From Solibacillus isronensis (GTDB taxonomy: Bacteria > Bacillota > Bacilli > Bacillales_A > Planococcaceae): a DNA stretch of 64,000 nt. The stretch spans positions 1,426,001 through 1,490,000 of the forward strand of contig NZ_JAMBOC010000001.1 of NCBI RefSeq assembly GCF_023715405.1. Reading direction: 5' to 3'. A program made the position numbers and the translations under genes. Within the stretch, counting starts at the first letter, position 1. Every line of letters begins with the position of its first letter. The notes under the pieces are model-generated. The model was given only the letters and a program-made list of their open reading frames with translations, was not told where the DNA came from and searched no databases. Shown here one piece after another: positions 53,828 to 63,468 of this stretch.

Positions 53828-54694
53828 ATGCAAGGAATAAAAATACAGAATATCATCGGAATTCTTATCGGTTCCGCAATATTCAGTTTCGGTTTTGTCC
53901 ACTTCAATATGCAAAACCAACTGGGTGAAGGTGGATTTAGTGGTATTACACTTATTTTATATTTTACACTAAATTGGGACCCAGCATTAATGAATTTGTT
54001 ATTAAATATTCCAATGTTTATTCTAGGATGGCGTTTACTAGGGAAAAAATCATTTATCTATACGATCATCGGTACACTTAGCGTATCGGTATTCTTAAAA
54101 ATCTTCCAAATATACGAAGTCGATATGAACTTGCAGGATGATCTATTCCTTGTATCGTTGTTTGCAGGGGTATTCGTCGGGATCGGTTTAGGGATTGTGT
54201 TTCGATTCGGCGGGACAACCGGCGGGGTCGATATTTTAGCCCGACTTGCAAATAAATATCTTGGTTGGAGTATGGGTAAAACGATGTTCGGCTTTGATTT
54301 CTTTGTCATTATCCTTTCCTGGATGACATTTTTGGATGCCCGTTCGATGATGTATACATTAGTAGCCGTATATGTTGGCGGCCGTGTCATTGATTTAGTG
54401 CAGGAAGGCGCCTATTCAGCAAAAGGTGCATTTATTATTTCGGTGAAGTCCGATGAGATCGCAAACCTAATTACGAATAATATGGACCGTGGCGTAACCG
54501 TTTTTGACGGTCATGGTCATTTTACAAAAGAACACCGGGATGTTCTGTACTGTGTAATCGGACGAAATGAACTTGTCCGTCTAAAAAATATTGTCCACGG
54601 CATCGATCCGCATGCATTCGTATCCGTCATGGATGTCCGCGATGTAACTGGTGAAGGTTTCACATTGGACGATAAAAAACAGCCTCTTCATTAG
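53828..54694 (+). CDS. YitT family membrane protein (YpjC-like)
   Basis: The 288-residue protein has about five or six transmembrane segments in its first 170 residues (IIGILIGSAIFSFGFVHFN; FRFGGTTGGVDILARL is the family signature) and a cytosolic DUF2179 domain at the C-terminus (about 215-285; VTVFDGHGHFTKEHRDVLYC). YitT proteins are of unknown function, and DUF2179 is a small ligand-binding-like domain. Position next to dapB corresponds to ypjC. ATG 53828 has AGGGGG at 6 nt; the frame upstream of it covers the promoter. Confidence 0.88.
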   Translation: MQGIKIQNIIGILIGSAIFSFGFVHFNMQNQLGEGGFSGITLILYFTLNWDPALMNLLLNIPMFILGWRLLGKKSFIYTIIGTLSVSVFLKIFQIYEVDMNLQDDLFLVSLFAGVFVGIGLGIVFRFGGTTGGVDILARLANKYLGWSMGKTMFGFDFFVIILSWMTFLDARSMMYTLVAVYVGGRVIDLVQEGAYSAKGAFIISVKSDEIANLITNNMDRGVTVFDGHGHFTKEHRDVLYCVIGRNELVRLKNIVHGIDPHAFVSVMDVRDVTGEGFTLDDKKQPLH

Positions 54695-54791
54695 GCTAAT
54701 TAAGTTATCTAATCGTTTTGCCCTCTCCTACAGTATCCGTTTAACGGACACAACTTAGTAAGAACATTCAATGCTTGAATAATGTTCAAAC

Positions 54792-54830
54792 AAAAAAGTC
54801 ATTTTCCCTAATGAGAAAATGACTTTTTTA
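54792..54830. terminator. Bidirectional terminator between the YitT and YugP-type genes
   Basis: AAAAAAGTCATTTTC / GAAAATGACTTTTTT stem of 14-15 bp with flanking A/T runs. Confidence 0.92.
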
Positions 54831-54849
54831 ATTTCTATTAGTTTAAAAA

Positions 54850-55524
54850 TTAATCTTCCGAAGTCATGCCTGTGTAAATCAGGATTAAACGTAATAGTTC
54901 CATTATTGCTACAGCTGCTGCTGCCACGTATGTCATTGCCGCTGCATTTAAAACTTTACGCGCTGAGCGTTCTTCAGTATTGTTGATAATCCCTAAAGAT
55001 ACGACTTCATTCATCGCACGTTTGGATGCATCGAACTCTACCGGTAATGTTACAACTTGGAACACAACACCCGCTAATAATAAAGCAATACCCAGCAACA
55101 GGAAACCTGAAGATGAAGCTAAAATACCGATTATTACAAAAATCCAAGACATATTCGATGAAATATTAGCTACCGGCACTAATTTCGAACGCAATGTTAA
55201 GAACGAATAAGCCTCCGCATGCTGTATCGCATGACCGACTTCGTGCGCTGCTACAGATGTACCGGCGATTGAAGAATTGTAGTAGTTGTCTTCAGACAAG
55301 GCAACCGTTTTAGTTGCAGGATTATAGTGGTCAGCTAAAAAACCTTGAGTCGGTACTACACGAACATCTGTTAAACCATGTTGATCTAAAATATAACGTG
55401 CTACTTGAGCACCTGTCATTCCTTTTTCAGCTGGAACTTTAGCAAACTTTTTGTAAGTACTCTTTACCTTCATTTGCGCATACAACGGTAACAGCAAAAT
55501 GATGATAAAGTAAATAATATACAT
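54850..55524 (-). CDS. YugP-type zinc metallopeptidase
   Basis: The 224-residue membrane protein has an N-terminal hydrophobic helix, the zinc motif AAHEVGHAIQHAEAY (HExxH) near 90, two central hydrophobic segments (about 125-170), then a conserved PVEFDASKRAMNEV and a final hydrophobic helix. This matches the peptidase family of YugP (formerly DUF), a membrane-bound zinc peptidase of unknown substrate. The start is unsure: AGGGAG lies 13 nt from ATG 55524 and 10 nt from a GTG one codon earlier. It follows ypjA in the same direction. Confidence 0.85.
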   Translation of the reverse strand: MYIIYFIIILLLPLYAQMKVKSTYKKFAKVPAEKGMTGAQVARYILDQHGLTDVRVVPTQGFLADHYNPATKTVALSEDNYYNSSIAGTSVAAHEVGHAIQHAEAYSFLTLRSKLVPVANISSNMSWIFVIIGILASSSGFLLLGIALLLAGVVFQVVTLPVEFDASKRAMNEVVSLGIINNTEERSARKVLNAAAMTYVAAAAVAIMELLRLILIYTGMTSED

Positions 55525-55579
55525 CACTATTATCAAACTCCCTTTCTATCTCTTTCTATGCTTTAATTTTAAAGGCTTT

Positions 55580-56179
55580 CTAGTCTTGTTGCAAATATTC
55601 ACGCTTACGGCTTTCAAGAAAAGCAAAGACTATACATACCATCGAAAGCCAAAAAGTGAAGTAGCCGATCTCGCTTGGATACTGGTAAATGACTCTGTAA
55701 AATGGCATTTGGCCAAATAAATAGTCGATTATATCGTTATGCAATGTCCAAATAGCCGCAACCATCACGTGCCACATTTTAAATCGGTAATTCGGTAAAT
55801 ACAGAACAGCCTGTACTGCCATTAAAAAATGTGAAGCAACGAGCATCCACCCGTCTGCTCCCAACTGTCCATTCTCCGCAAATGTTAGAAGATTCATCGC
55901 AACTGCCCATAATCCATATTTAATTAACGTGATAAAGGCAAGCACTTCCATTAATTTGAAGTTTTTGCCGATCAGCCAACCAATAATGGCAAAACAGAAA
56001 AATAAGCTTGCAGTGGGCGAATCCGGTACGAATATATAGTAAATCGGGTCTGTTACTGCCAACTGCCCCCGATACCAGTAATAGCCGTAAACTGTACCAA
56101 GCAAGTTAATAATAAGCAGTAATGTTAAAAAGGCACGATGGTTTAATACGTACCACAATTGCATCATATATGCTTTCAT
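55580..56179 (-). CDS. DUF1405 membrane protein YpjA
   Basis: The 199-residue protein has about six transmembrane helices and begins MKAYMMQLWYVLNHRAFLTL. The conserved pattern YYWYRGQLAV, FVPDSPTASLFFC and LHNDIIDYLFGQMP is that of DUF1405 (YpjA). Function is unknown. It follows qcrC as in Bacillus subtilis but after a terminator, so it has its own promoter. ATG 56179 has AAAGGTG at 6 nt. Confidence 0.85.
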   Translation of the reverse strand: MKAYMMQLWYVLNHRAFLTLLLIINLLGTVYGYYWYRGQLAVTDPIYYIFVPDSPTASLFFCFAIIGWLIGKNFKLMEVLAFITLIKYGLWAVAMNLLTFAENGQLGADGWMLVASHFLMAVQAVLYLPNYRFKMWHVMVAAIWTLHNDIIDYLFGQMPFYRVIYQYPSEIGYFTFWLSMVCIVFAFLESRKREYLQQD

Positions 56180-56320
56180 TTGTTCACCTTTTTCTTCCTC
56201 ATTCTTCATTATTCCTTATTATGTAGTGTGTGCAACTAAACCAAATATTGTACGTCTTTAATTATATATGTTCTTATTTGTTACGCAAGCTTTCGTTAAA
56301 AAATACAAATAAATGAAAAT

Positions 56321-56349
56321 AAAAAAGAGAGTCAATATTCTGACTCTCC
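56321..56349 (-). terminator. Terminator of qcrABC
   Basis: GGAGAGTCA / TGACTCTC stem with a GAATAT loop, then TTTTTT on the minus strand. Confidence 0.92.
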
Positions 56350-56359
56350 AGTGTAAAAA

Positions 56360-57154
56360 TTATTCAGCTTCTTTTAATCCTGCGATAAATTCAGCTAAAA
56401 CTTGAAGTTCTTCCTCTGTACCTGTAAATGCTCCAGCCGGCATACCGCCACGTCCATTCACAATTACTTCTTGAACTTCTTCAGCTGATAACTCATTGCC
56501 AAGAAGCATTGGCCCGGAAACCCCAGCCAAGTCTCCACCATGACAGCCGATACATGAAGCTTGAGCTTGATAGATTTCATATCCTTCGGACGTTTCATCT
56601 ACTTCAACATCCGGAAGTAAGCCTAAATGTTTATCCGTAATTTCACCTTGAGCATGAACTGCTTCCCAGTTAGTAGCCTGAACAGATTCCCATGTTGTAT
56701 AAATAAGTGCTGCTATTGCCAACAACATAAATGCTGTAGGTAATGGTCGTTTAAATGGTCGACGTTCAGGTGTTCTATCTAAAAATGGTATCAATGCTAA
56801 TGAACCAAATGCAATACCTGGAATAACCATTGCGCCAATAACGTTATATGGACCAGACGCATAAGAGTATTTTAATAGTTGGTACATTGATAGGAAGTAC
56901 CAGTCCGGTAACGGTATATACGATGCATTTGTTGGATCTGCCGGGCCTTCAAGTGGTGAAGGATGTGCGACAGTTAATAATAAATAACCGATTAAGAAAA
57001 CTGCACCAACCATCCATTCTTTTAATAAGAAGTCAGGCCAGAAAGCTTCTGTTTTCCCTGGATACTCGGAATAATCTTTTGGCACGTTCGGCATACGGTT
57101 ACTCGCTTTTACACGTGAATCACCTACGAACTTCATACCTTTTCCGCGTTGCAT
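56360..57154 (-). CDS. qcrC: Menaquinol:cytochrome c reductase, cytochrome b/c subunit
   Basis: The 264-residue subunit has the C-terminal half of cytochrome b (three transmembrane helices; PDWYFLSMYQLLKY near 83 is the quinone-site motif) fused to a class I cytochrome c domain with haem site ASCIGCHGG near 201 and a Met ligand in GGMPAGAF. It completes the Bacillus-type bc complex with qcrA and qcrB. ATG 57154 has AAGGAGG. The gap to qcrB is 39 bp. Confidence 0.96.
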   Translation of the reverse strand: MQRGKGMKFVGDSRVKASNRMPNVPKDYSEYPGKTEAFWPDFLLKEWMVGAVFLIGYLLLTVAHPSPLEGPADPTNASYIPLPDWYFLSMYQLLKYSYASGPYNVIGAMVIPGIAFGSLALIPFLDRTPERRPFKRPLPTAFMLLAIAALIYTTWESVQATNWEAVHAQGEITDKHLGLLPDVEVDETSEGYEIYQAQASCIGCHGGDLAGVSGPMLLGNELSAEEVQEVIVNGRGGMPAGAFTGTEEELQVLAEFIAGLKEAE

Positions 57155-57193
57155 AGTGTCCCCTCCTTAAAAAATAGTACAATTAGTTTCGGA

Positions 57194-57868
57194 TCATAGA
57201 GGTCCTGAAATACCTTGGCGGCGGATCATAATAAAGTGAACTGCCAATAGAGCAAATAGTGCTGCTGGTAAGAAGAATACATGAATAGCAAAGAAACGAG
57301 TTAAAGTTTGTGCCCCGATAATCGTAGAATCCCCAGCTAATAATATTTTTATCGTTTCACCTAAAAACGGAACAGATGCAGCAATTTCGATACCTACTTT
57401 AGTCGCGAATAACGCTTTCATATCCCATGGTAATAAATAACCTGTGAAACCTAAACCTAACATAATGGCAAAGATACCTACACCAACTAACCAGTTTAAT
57501 TCACGCGGTTTTTTATAAGAACCTGTGAAGAATACACGAAGTGTATGTAAGAACATCATAACAATTACTAAAGATGCCCCCCAATGGTGCATACCACGAA
57601 CGATTTCACCGAATGCTACTTCGTTTTGTAAATAGTAAACTGATTTCCAAGCATTCTCTACATCTGGTACATAATACATAGTCAAGAACATACCTGATAG
57701 AATTTGGATTACTGTAATAAAGAATGTTAATCCCCCGAAACAGTAAACGAATGCTGAAAAGTGATGGGCAGGGTTAACGTGCTCTGGCACTTCATGGTCG
57801 GCAATATCACGCCAAATAGGAGTAATATCTAAACGTTCATCGACCCAATCATAAATTTTATTTAGCAC
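57194..57868 (-). CDS. qcrB: Menaquinol:cytochrome c reductase, cytochrome b subunit
   Basis: The 224-residue b6-type cytochrome has four transmembrane helices. Haem ligands are the paired His in GMHHWGASL (near 90) and in RFFAIHVFFLPAALFALLAVH (His near 193 and 208, in the last helix). The PGxxxP-like loop GYLLPWDMKAL is present. It transfers electrons from menaquinol. It lies between qcrA and qcrC. Confidence 0.96.
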   Translation of the reverse strand: MLNKIYDWVDERLDITPIWRDIADHEVPEHVNPAHHFSAFVYCFGGLTFFITVIQILSGMFLTMYYVPDVENAWKSVYYLQNEVAFGEIVRGMHHWGASLVIVMMFLHTLRVFFTGSYKKPRELNWLVGVGIFAIMLGLGFTGYLLPWDMKALFATKVGIEIAASVPFLGETIKILLAGDSTIIGAQTLTRFFAIHVFFLPAALFALLAVHFIMIRRQGISGPL

Positions 57869-57890
57869 TGTGTCGTACCCCCTAACTTAT

Positions 57891-58397
57891 TTAGTTACTG
57901 TGTGTGTTAGCGATTTTTTTCCCAAGCATTAAGAAACCATCATTTTCTGACACTTCATACATATCCAGTGGTCCAAGAGGCGGTGTACCTTTTACGTTTA
58001 CGCCTGTTTTTTCATAACGTCCCGCATGACATGCACAGAAGAATTGATTTGCGTGTTCTGGATTACCTTCCCAGTTTACAGTACACCCTAAATGTTTACA
58101 TACAGGTGAGATTGCGATGATTTCGTCGCCTTCTTTGTAAACCCAAGCAGCATCTGCTACTTCTGATTTGTACCAACCATCCGTCTGTTCATACGAGAAA
58201 TCCACTTTGACTGGAACTTCTGTAATCTCGGCAATTTTTTTGCTTGTTTGTACAAAATCACCATCTTCTTTTGACTGAAGAATTGGGTCAATAGCAAAAC
58301 GTACCATTGGCATTAACATTCCTGCCGCCATAAATCCACCTACACCAGTAATTGTATAAGTTAAAAATTGACGTCTTGTAACTCGATTCCTACTCAT
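57891..58397 (-). CDS. qcrA: Menaquinol:cytochrome c reductase, Rieske iron-sulfur subunit
   Basis: The 168-residue Rieske protein has a twin-arginine N-terminus (RVTRRQFLTYTITGVGGF), which indicates Tat export and a membrane anchor. The 2Fe-2S ligands are in CKHLGCTV (near 104) and CACHAGRYE (near 126). Length matches QcrA of Bacillus. It is the first gene of qcrABC. The 175 bp upstream, to ypiF, hold its promoter; no consensus pair is obvious by eye. Confidence 0.96.
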   Translation of the reverse strand: MSRNRVTRRQFLTYTITGVGGFMAAGMLMPMVRFAIDPILQSKEDGDFVQTSKKIAEITEVPVKVDFSYEQTDGWYKSEVADAAWVYKEGDEIIAISPVCKHLGCTVNWEGNPEHANQFFCACHAGRYEKTGVNVKGTPPLGPLDMYEVSENDGFLMLGKKIANTHSN

Positions 58398-58572
58398 CCT
58401 TTTCCCCCCTCTTACTAAAAGGTCAGTCCAACGGACATATACTTTTAAAAATAGTAAATAACTAGGACATATCTATGATATATCAACTGAATAAGTTGGT
58501 CAATATAGCATTCATTTCCAAAAGTGTAGTTTGTGAACATTTAATGAAACAAATGTCGCACATATATGCTCG

Positions 58573-59016
58573 TTAAACCCAAATTTTCGTAAAAGTTGGG
58601 ATGACTTGTTTTAACTGGTCTTCCAAAATTCTCTGTTTTACACCCTGATCCATGGACTCAAGGGGGATAGCCGGAAGCCAAATAATATTTAAATATTCTT
58701 TAAATTCAGTCCATGAATGGTCACAGGTAATAAAGACCACTGCTTTAAAACCTGCTTCCTTCAATTCTTTTTCCATTGCTGCTGGCATATTATCTGACTT
58801 GGTTCCCAACGTATATGAAAAGGGGGGCAATAATAAAAGACGACCTTTAAACTGCTGCTCTATGAAATTGGTCAACGTCATTAAATATTCTGAAGCAGAA
58901 CTGCTCTGCTTTATCCCTTGATCAGAAAAATCCAATTGCACGAGCGGGACAATTGCCGTATCTATAAACTGCTTTTGTGCCTGGAACTGCTCTACATCTT
59001 TTACAATAAAGTTCAT
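58573..59016 (-). CDS. DUF2487 family protein (YpiF)
   Basis: The 147-residue soluble protein begins MNFIVKDVEQFQAQKQFIDTA and contains LLLLPPFSYTLGTKSDN and KAVVFITCDHSW. It corresponds in place and pattern to YpiF (DUF2487) between reoY and qcrA in Bacillus. Function is unknown. The start has AGGAGG upstream. It may be co-transcribed with reoY, 70 bp away. Confidence 0.82.
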   Translation of the reverse strand: MNFIVKDVEQFQAQKQFIDTAIVPLVQLDFSDQGIKQSSSASEYLMTLTNFIEQQFKGRLLLLPPFSYTLGTKSDNMPAAMEKELKEAGFKAVVFITCDHSWTEFKEYLNIIWLPAIPLESMDQGVKQRILEDQLKQVIPTFTKIWV

Positions 59017-59086
59017 ATTCTTTCCTCCTAGTACCTTTAAACTTCTGAAAATAGGAAAGAAGTAATTTTTTTAATAAAGTTCAAAA

Positions 59087-59638
59087 TTACTTCGTATGCT
59101 TTAATGCTTGCAATAAATTAGATAACTCGAAAAAACGATCTTTATCTCCACTGTCCAGCGCTTCATCTATTTCTTTTAACAGTTGCTGTTCCTGGAATTC
59201 TAGTACACTATTTTCCAGTAAACGCTCTGCTGCTAGACGGTCTTTTTCACTAATAAAGATATCAGCAGGTACATACGGGTTTTCCTCCAGTACCGCCAAA
59301 TACAGAGGATCAGGCGGTACACTCGGGAAGTTCAGCTGAAAGTAAATTGCTTCATGTGCATTGATTCGTAAATCATGAAATGCTTTTTCAGCATCGGATG
59401 TCATAATATTTTCTTTATAAAATCGGAATGGGATACTCGTTGTCTCAATTGTCGACATTACAATGGAGCGCGGGCAATAATGTGCTTCATCAACGAAATG
59501 AACGTTTTGCAACAAGTCGTCATTACTTAATAAGTAATTTAAAATCCATACACCTTCACGTCTTTTTAACTGGAAATTTTTTAAAAACCACCTGATAAAC
59601 AACTTTTTGTCATTCAGTGGTACGGAATATGTCAACAT
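59087..59638 (-). CDS. reoY: ReoY (YpiB), regulator of MurA proteolysis
   Basis: The 183-residue UPF0302 protein begins MLTYSVPLNDKKLFIRWFL and has the conserved RREGVWILNYLLSND and CPRSIVMST motifs in the N-terminal domain. An IDEAL-like helix lies at the C-terminus (LLKEIDEALDSGDKDRFFEL). In Listeria ReoY promotes ClpCP degradation of MurA, setting cell-wall precursor supply, and the family role probably holds here. ATG 59638 has GGGAGG. It follows ypiA by 12 bp, so they are co-transcribed. Confidence 0.9.
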   Translation of the reverse strand: MLTYSVPLNDKKLFIRWFLKNFQLKRREGVWILNYLLSNDDLLQNVHFVDEAHYCPRSIVMSTIETTSIPFRFYKENIMTSDAEKAFHDLRINAHEAIYFQLNFPSVPPDPLYLAVLEENPYVPADIFISEKDRLAAERLLENSVLEFQEQQLLKEIDEALDSGDKDRFFELSNLLQALKHTK

Positions 59639-59650
59639 GCAATCCTCCCT

Positions 59651-60895
59651 TTACTCAAAGCGTTCTAATAAATCAGTCCATTGCTGTTCAGAAGGCTGTA
59701 ATTGGACAAGTCGCTCGGCAATTTGTTTTGCTTCATCACGCTTGCCGTCCTCAACTAAAAACAGGAAATATTTCTCTAAAAACTCAACATCATCGTTAAA
59801 TTCATTATATGCCTCTTTGTAAATTTCGTATGCTTTTTCGAACAGTTCTTCTTCATTATAAGCATTGGCTACAAATGGATATAATGCGACCCATTCGAAT
59901 TCATTTTGATGCAATTGTTCATATAGTGAAATAATTTCTTCATAGCGTTGTTCCGTATTGTAAACAGACATCAATACTAAAATCGCTTCCATATATTCCG
60001 GATCCAAGGCAATGGCCTCACTTAAAAATTCTATCGCTTCCTGTTGTTTGCCATTTTTTATCGCCATTTTCCCTGCAAATAAATAGAGGGATTTATCGTA
60101 TTCGTCTCGTTTAAGACCTTCTTTAATAACTTTTAATGCACGCTCATTATCCTCGAGCATTGCATAACTTTCAGCCAGCAGTAAATACGCTGAGAAATAA
60201 TCAGGGTCCAACTCTTTTAAATCTTCCAACTGTTTTATAGCTAACTCATATTTTTCCGTCTGGAAAGCTGCATAGGCCGAGCCAAACAGCAAGTCTGCTG
60301 TAACTTCTTCTTCAAGTGCTTCCATATAATAATCCAGGGCAGTTTCATAGCCTGCACCTGCACGATAAACTTCCGCAAGACGTTGGGCTAAAATTATACC
60401 AGCAAACTTTTTATCGATTGCATAAAGCTCTTCATAAATTCGAACAGCCTCTGTAAAACGTCCTGTTTCAAATAATAATTCTGCTTTGGCAAATTGCAGT
60501 AAAGGCTCATGCGGTAAAATTTGCAACGCATCATTAATTCGTTGTTCCGCCACTTCAAATAATCCCTGCATTTGATAATAGTCCGCCAATACTAACAATG
60601 CCTGAGGATATTCTGGTGCATCATCGGCGATCCCCATTAATAAATCAAGGGCATTATCCTCTTCACCTAGCTCAATTAATACGCTTGCACGATCGATTGA
60701 AATTTGCGCTTCCTCAGGAAATAAAAATTGCAGATGTTCAAATACACGGTCTGCTTCATTTAAAAATCCGTAATGCATAAGTGCTTCTGCTACTTCATAT
60801 TGTGCTGCGGGTTCAGCATCCATTAAAAAAGATTCAAGAAGTCGGTTAATCTCCTCTAAATTTCCTTCTTGAATCGCTTGTAGTAATAGTTCCAT
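59651..60895 (-). CDS. Tetratricopeptide-repeat protein YpiA
   Basis: The 414-residue soluble protein is built almost wholly of TPR units, with repeated A..LYE......A-type helices (about 11 repeats), and is strongly acidic. Size and place between aroA and reoY match YpiA of Bacillus subtilis. A scaffold role, perhaps in the same pathway as ReoY, is suggested by operon structure. ATG 60895 has AAAGGTG; ten in-frame codons upstream have no site. Confidence 0.88.
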   Translation of the reverse strand: MELLLQAIQEGNLEEINRLLESFLMDAEPAAQYEVAEALMHYGFLNEADRVFEHLQFLFPEEAQISIDRASVLIELGEEDNALDLLMGIADDAPEYPQALLVLADYYQMQGLFEVAEQRINDALQILPHEPLLQFAKAELLFETGRFTEAVRIYEELYAIDKKFAGIILAQRLAEVYRAGAGYETALDYYMEALEEEVTADLLFGSAYAAFQTEKYELAIKQLEDLKELDPDYFSAYLLLAESYAMLEDNERALKVIKEGLKRDEYDKSLYLFAGKMAIKNGKQQEAIEFLSEAIALDPEYMEAILVLMSVYNTEQRYEEIISLYEQLHQNEFEWVALYPFVANAYNEEELFEKAYEIYKEAYNEFNDDVEFLEKYFLFLVEDGKRDEAKQIAERLVQLQPSEQQWTDLLERFE

Positions 60896-61006
60896 GTGTA
60901 GTTCACCTTTTTCTTTTGTTCTCAATATTATGCTACATGACGAAGCAATGCATCACAAGAAAAAGAATCTGGTTGTTTTATAAAATTCATCTTGGCAAAG
61001 TGAAAA

Positions 61007-61040
61007 GGAGATGTAAAAAGTGAGTTCTTTTTACATCTCC
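61007..61040 (-). terminator. Terminator after aroA
   Basis: GGAGATGTAAAAAG / CTTTTTACATCTCC perfect 14-bp stem, 6-nt loop, then TTTTC on the minus strand. Confidence 0.9.
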
Positions 61041-61048
61041 GCAAATCA

Positions 61049-62335
61049 TTATTTTAAAATATTATTGATATGATCAAAAAAAGTTGGGTAGGAAACAGCG
61101 ATACAGTCCGCATCATCCAATTCCACTTCTCCGTCCGCTATAAGGGCAGCGATTGCACCCATCATTCCAATACGGTGATCACCATATGTTTTTAAGCTTC
61201 CTCCATGTAAAGATGTCGGACCTTCGATAACCATACCGTCATCTGTTGCTTCAATGTTTGCGCCTAGCTTCTTTAACTCATTTACAACCGCATCAATACG
61301 GTTTGTTTCTTTCACTTTAAGTTCTTCCGCATCTTTAATGACTGTTTTACCAGCTGCCTGTGTAGCTAGCAGCGCAATAATCGGAATTTCATCGATTAGG
61401 CGAGGAATAATAGCGCCCTCCACTGTCGTTCCTTTTAGATCGGACGTTTCAATCGTAATAGTAGCAGTTGGTTCTGCCGCATTCTCGTCATCGATTGCAA
61501 CCGACATTTCAGCACCCATTTTTTGAAGCACTTCCAAAATACCGTCACGCGTCTCATTGACACCCACGTTTTTCAGAACAATTTTGCTGTTTTTCGCAAT
61601 GGCACCAGCAACAAGGAAAAATGCAGCCGAGGAAATATCACCTGGTACATTTACATGTGTTCCTGTCAGTGTCTGGCCGCCTTGCAATGACACGACACCA
61701 TCTTCAACAGTTACCGTTGCCCCGAACTGTCGCAGCATACGCTCTGTATGGTCACGTGAAATCTCTTCCTCACGCACAACCGTTGTACCTTCCGCACGTA
61801 TACCGGCAAGTAGAATAGCTGATTTCACTTGGGCACTTGCTACAGGCATTTTGTAGTCGATCGCTTTTAACGGTCCACCTTGAATCGCGAGTGGCGTATA
61901 TTGTCCATTGTCACGTCCTGCTATTTGCGCACCCATTAAACGTAAAGGGTCTGCAACGCGACGCATTGGACGCTTACCAATCGATGCATCACCTGTCATG
62001 ATTGTATGTAGTTTCGTCCCGGATAACAGGCCTAGCATTAAACGCGTTGTTGTACCCGAATTTCCTGTGTAAAGCACTTCTTTCGGTTCTGTCCAACCGT
62101 CGATTCCCGGACTGTTAATCGTTACATCTGTCCCGTCAACTTCGATATCTACCCCAAGCTTTTGGAAGCAGTCAATTGTACGCAGACAGTCTTCTCCTAA
62201 TAAGAAGCCTCTGACAGTCGTTTTTCCTTTTGCAATGGAGCCGAACATCACCGAGCGATGCGATACCGATTTGTCACCCGGTACCGTAATATCTCCTTGT
62301 AATGACGGTTGACTGTATTGCAATGTTGTACTCAT
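61049..62335 (-). CDS. aroA: 3-phosphoshikimate 1-carboxyvinyltransferase (EPSP synthase)
   Basis: The 428-residue shikimate enzyme has [18 protein letters not shown] near 20, [19 protein letters not shown] near 88, and the C-terminal [13 protein letters not shown] and [14 protein letters not shown] motifs. The NSGTTTR loop is Ala-free (class II-like, as in Bacillus and Staphylococcus). It lies after tyrA, with 35 bp between. ATG 62335 has AAGGGGG. Confidence 0.96.
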   Translation of the reverse strand: MSTTLQYSQPSLQGDITVPGDKSVSHRSVMFGSIAKGKTTVRGFLLGEDCLRTIDCFQKLGVDIEVDGTDVTINSPGIDGWTEPKEVLYTGNSGTTTRLMLGLLSGTKLHTIMTGDASIGKRPMRRVADPLRLMGAQIAGRDNGQYTPLAIQGGPLKAIDYKMPVASAQVKSAILLAGIRAEGTTVVREEEISRDHTERMLRQFGATVTVEDGVVSLQGGQTLTGTHVNVPGDISSAAFFLVAGAIAKNSKIVLKNVGVNETRDGILEVLQKMGAEMSVAIDDENAAEPTATITIETSDLKGTTVEGAIIPRLIDEIPIIALLATQAAGKTVIKDAEELKVKETNRIDAVVNELKKLGANIEATDDGMVIEGPTSLHGGSLKTYGDHRIGMMGAIAALIADGEVELDDADCIAVSYPTFFDHINNILK

Positions 62336-62370
62336 ATATGAACCCCCTTTTAAGAAAATCCCATTCGTCT

Positions 62371-63468
62371 TTATGAAATATAAGTATCAAACTTTGCCTT
62401 GTGTGCAATGCATTGTGCGGCACGTTCACGGTCTTCGTTTGTCTGGAAACTAATGACCAAAATACCGAATACATCGACACGTGTTTCAACTATACGTATA
62501 TTTGTAATACTTATATTATTTTCCGCCAATAAGCCTGTTACTTCTGAAATGACCCCTGGATAATCCGGTATATCGACATAAAGATCATACGGCATATACA
62601 AGGCACCGTTGGCAACCGGCAAACTGTCCCGGACATCACGCGCTTCACTGAAGTAGTTCTCGATTGCCTTCGCATCACCATCAGCCAATAGATCACGGAC
62701 ACGCTGCATTTCAGTAAGCCAATTATCAAGCTGTCCGACTAATTCCTGCTTGTTTTGCATAGTAATATCACGCCATAAAGCAGGGTTTGAGGAAGCAATA
62801 CGTGTAATATCACGGAAACCGCCAGCAGCTAACGAAGAGGTCATTGGATATGTCTGTTTTTCACTATTAAGCTGATGTACTAAAGATGCCGCGATAATAT
62901 GAGGGAAATGGCTGACAACCGCTGTCATATGATCATGTACCTTTGCATCGACAACGACCATTTTCCCGAGCGTAAATTTCAGCAGATCGTCCAGTGCAGC
63001 AAGTTTTTCAAGTTCTTCCCCTTCATGGGGTGTCAGCATATAGTAGGCATTTTCCAGTAAATATGGCTTTGCTGCTGTAATTCCGCTTTTATGGGAACCC
63101 GCCATTGGGTGCCCGCCGATAAAGGTAATATCCAGTTGCCGCAGCTCTAATGCTTTTTCCATTATTTTCGCTTTTGTACTGCCAGTATCTGTAATAATGA
63201 CATTGCGTTTTAATTCCCACGACTTCAACTGTTCCATAAAGTCGAGTGTGACATTTACCGGTGTACCAAAAATAATTACGTCCGCCTCTTTTGCAAACTC
63301 AGCAGGATTTTTAACTACTTCATGAACGACTTGTAATGTATCCGCTAATTGTCGTGTTTGTTCATGAGCATCATAGCCGAACACTTTTGTATGTGGTGCC
63401 TTCTGCAAAGCCATCGCTACAGATCCACCAATTAACCCTAGTCCGATTACGAAGACATTTCGTGTCAT
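62371..63468 (-). CDS. tyrA: Prephenate dehydrogenase with ACT domain
   Basis: The 365-residue enzyme has the NAD motif [17 protein letters not shown] at the N-terminus, [16 protein letters not shown] near 118 (catalytic His region), and a C-terminal ACT domain (about 295-365; [22 protein letters not shown] region with hydrophobic core) for tyrosine feedback. It makes 4-hydroxyphenylpyruvate. The start is coupled to the hisC stop by an ATGA overlap, the hisC-tyrA-aroA order of Bacillus. Confidence 0.95.
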   Translation of the reverse strand: MTRNVFVIGLGLIGGSVAMALQKAPHTKVFGYDAHEQTRQLADTLQVVHEVVKNPAEFAKEADVIIFGTPVNVTLDFMEQLKSWELKRNVIITDTGSTKAKIMEKALELRQLDITFIGGHPMAGSHKSGITAAKPYLLENAYYMLTPHEGEELEKLAALDDLLKFTLGKMVVVDAKVHDHMTAVVSHFPHIIAASLVHQLNSEKQTYPMTSSLAAGGFRDITRIASSNPALWRDITMQNKQELVGQLDNWLTEMQRVRDLLADGDAKAIENYFSEARDVRDSLPVANGALYMPYDLYVDIPDYPGVISEVTGLLAENNISITNIRIVETRVDVFGILVISFQTNEDRERAAQCIAHKAKFDTYIS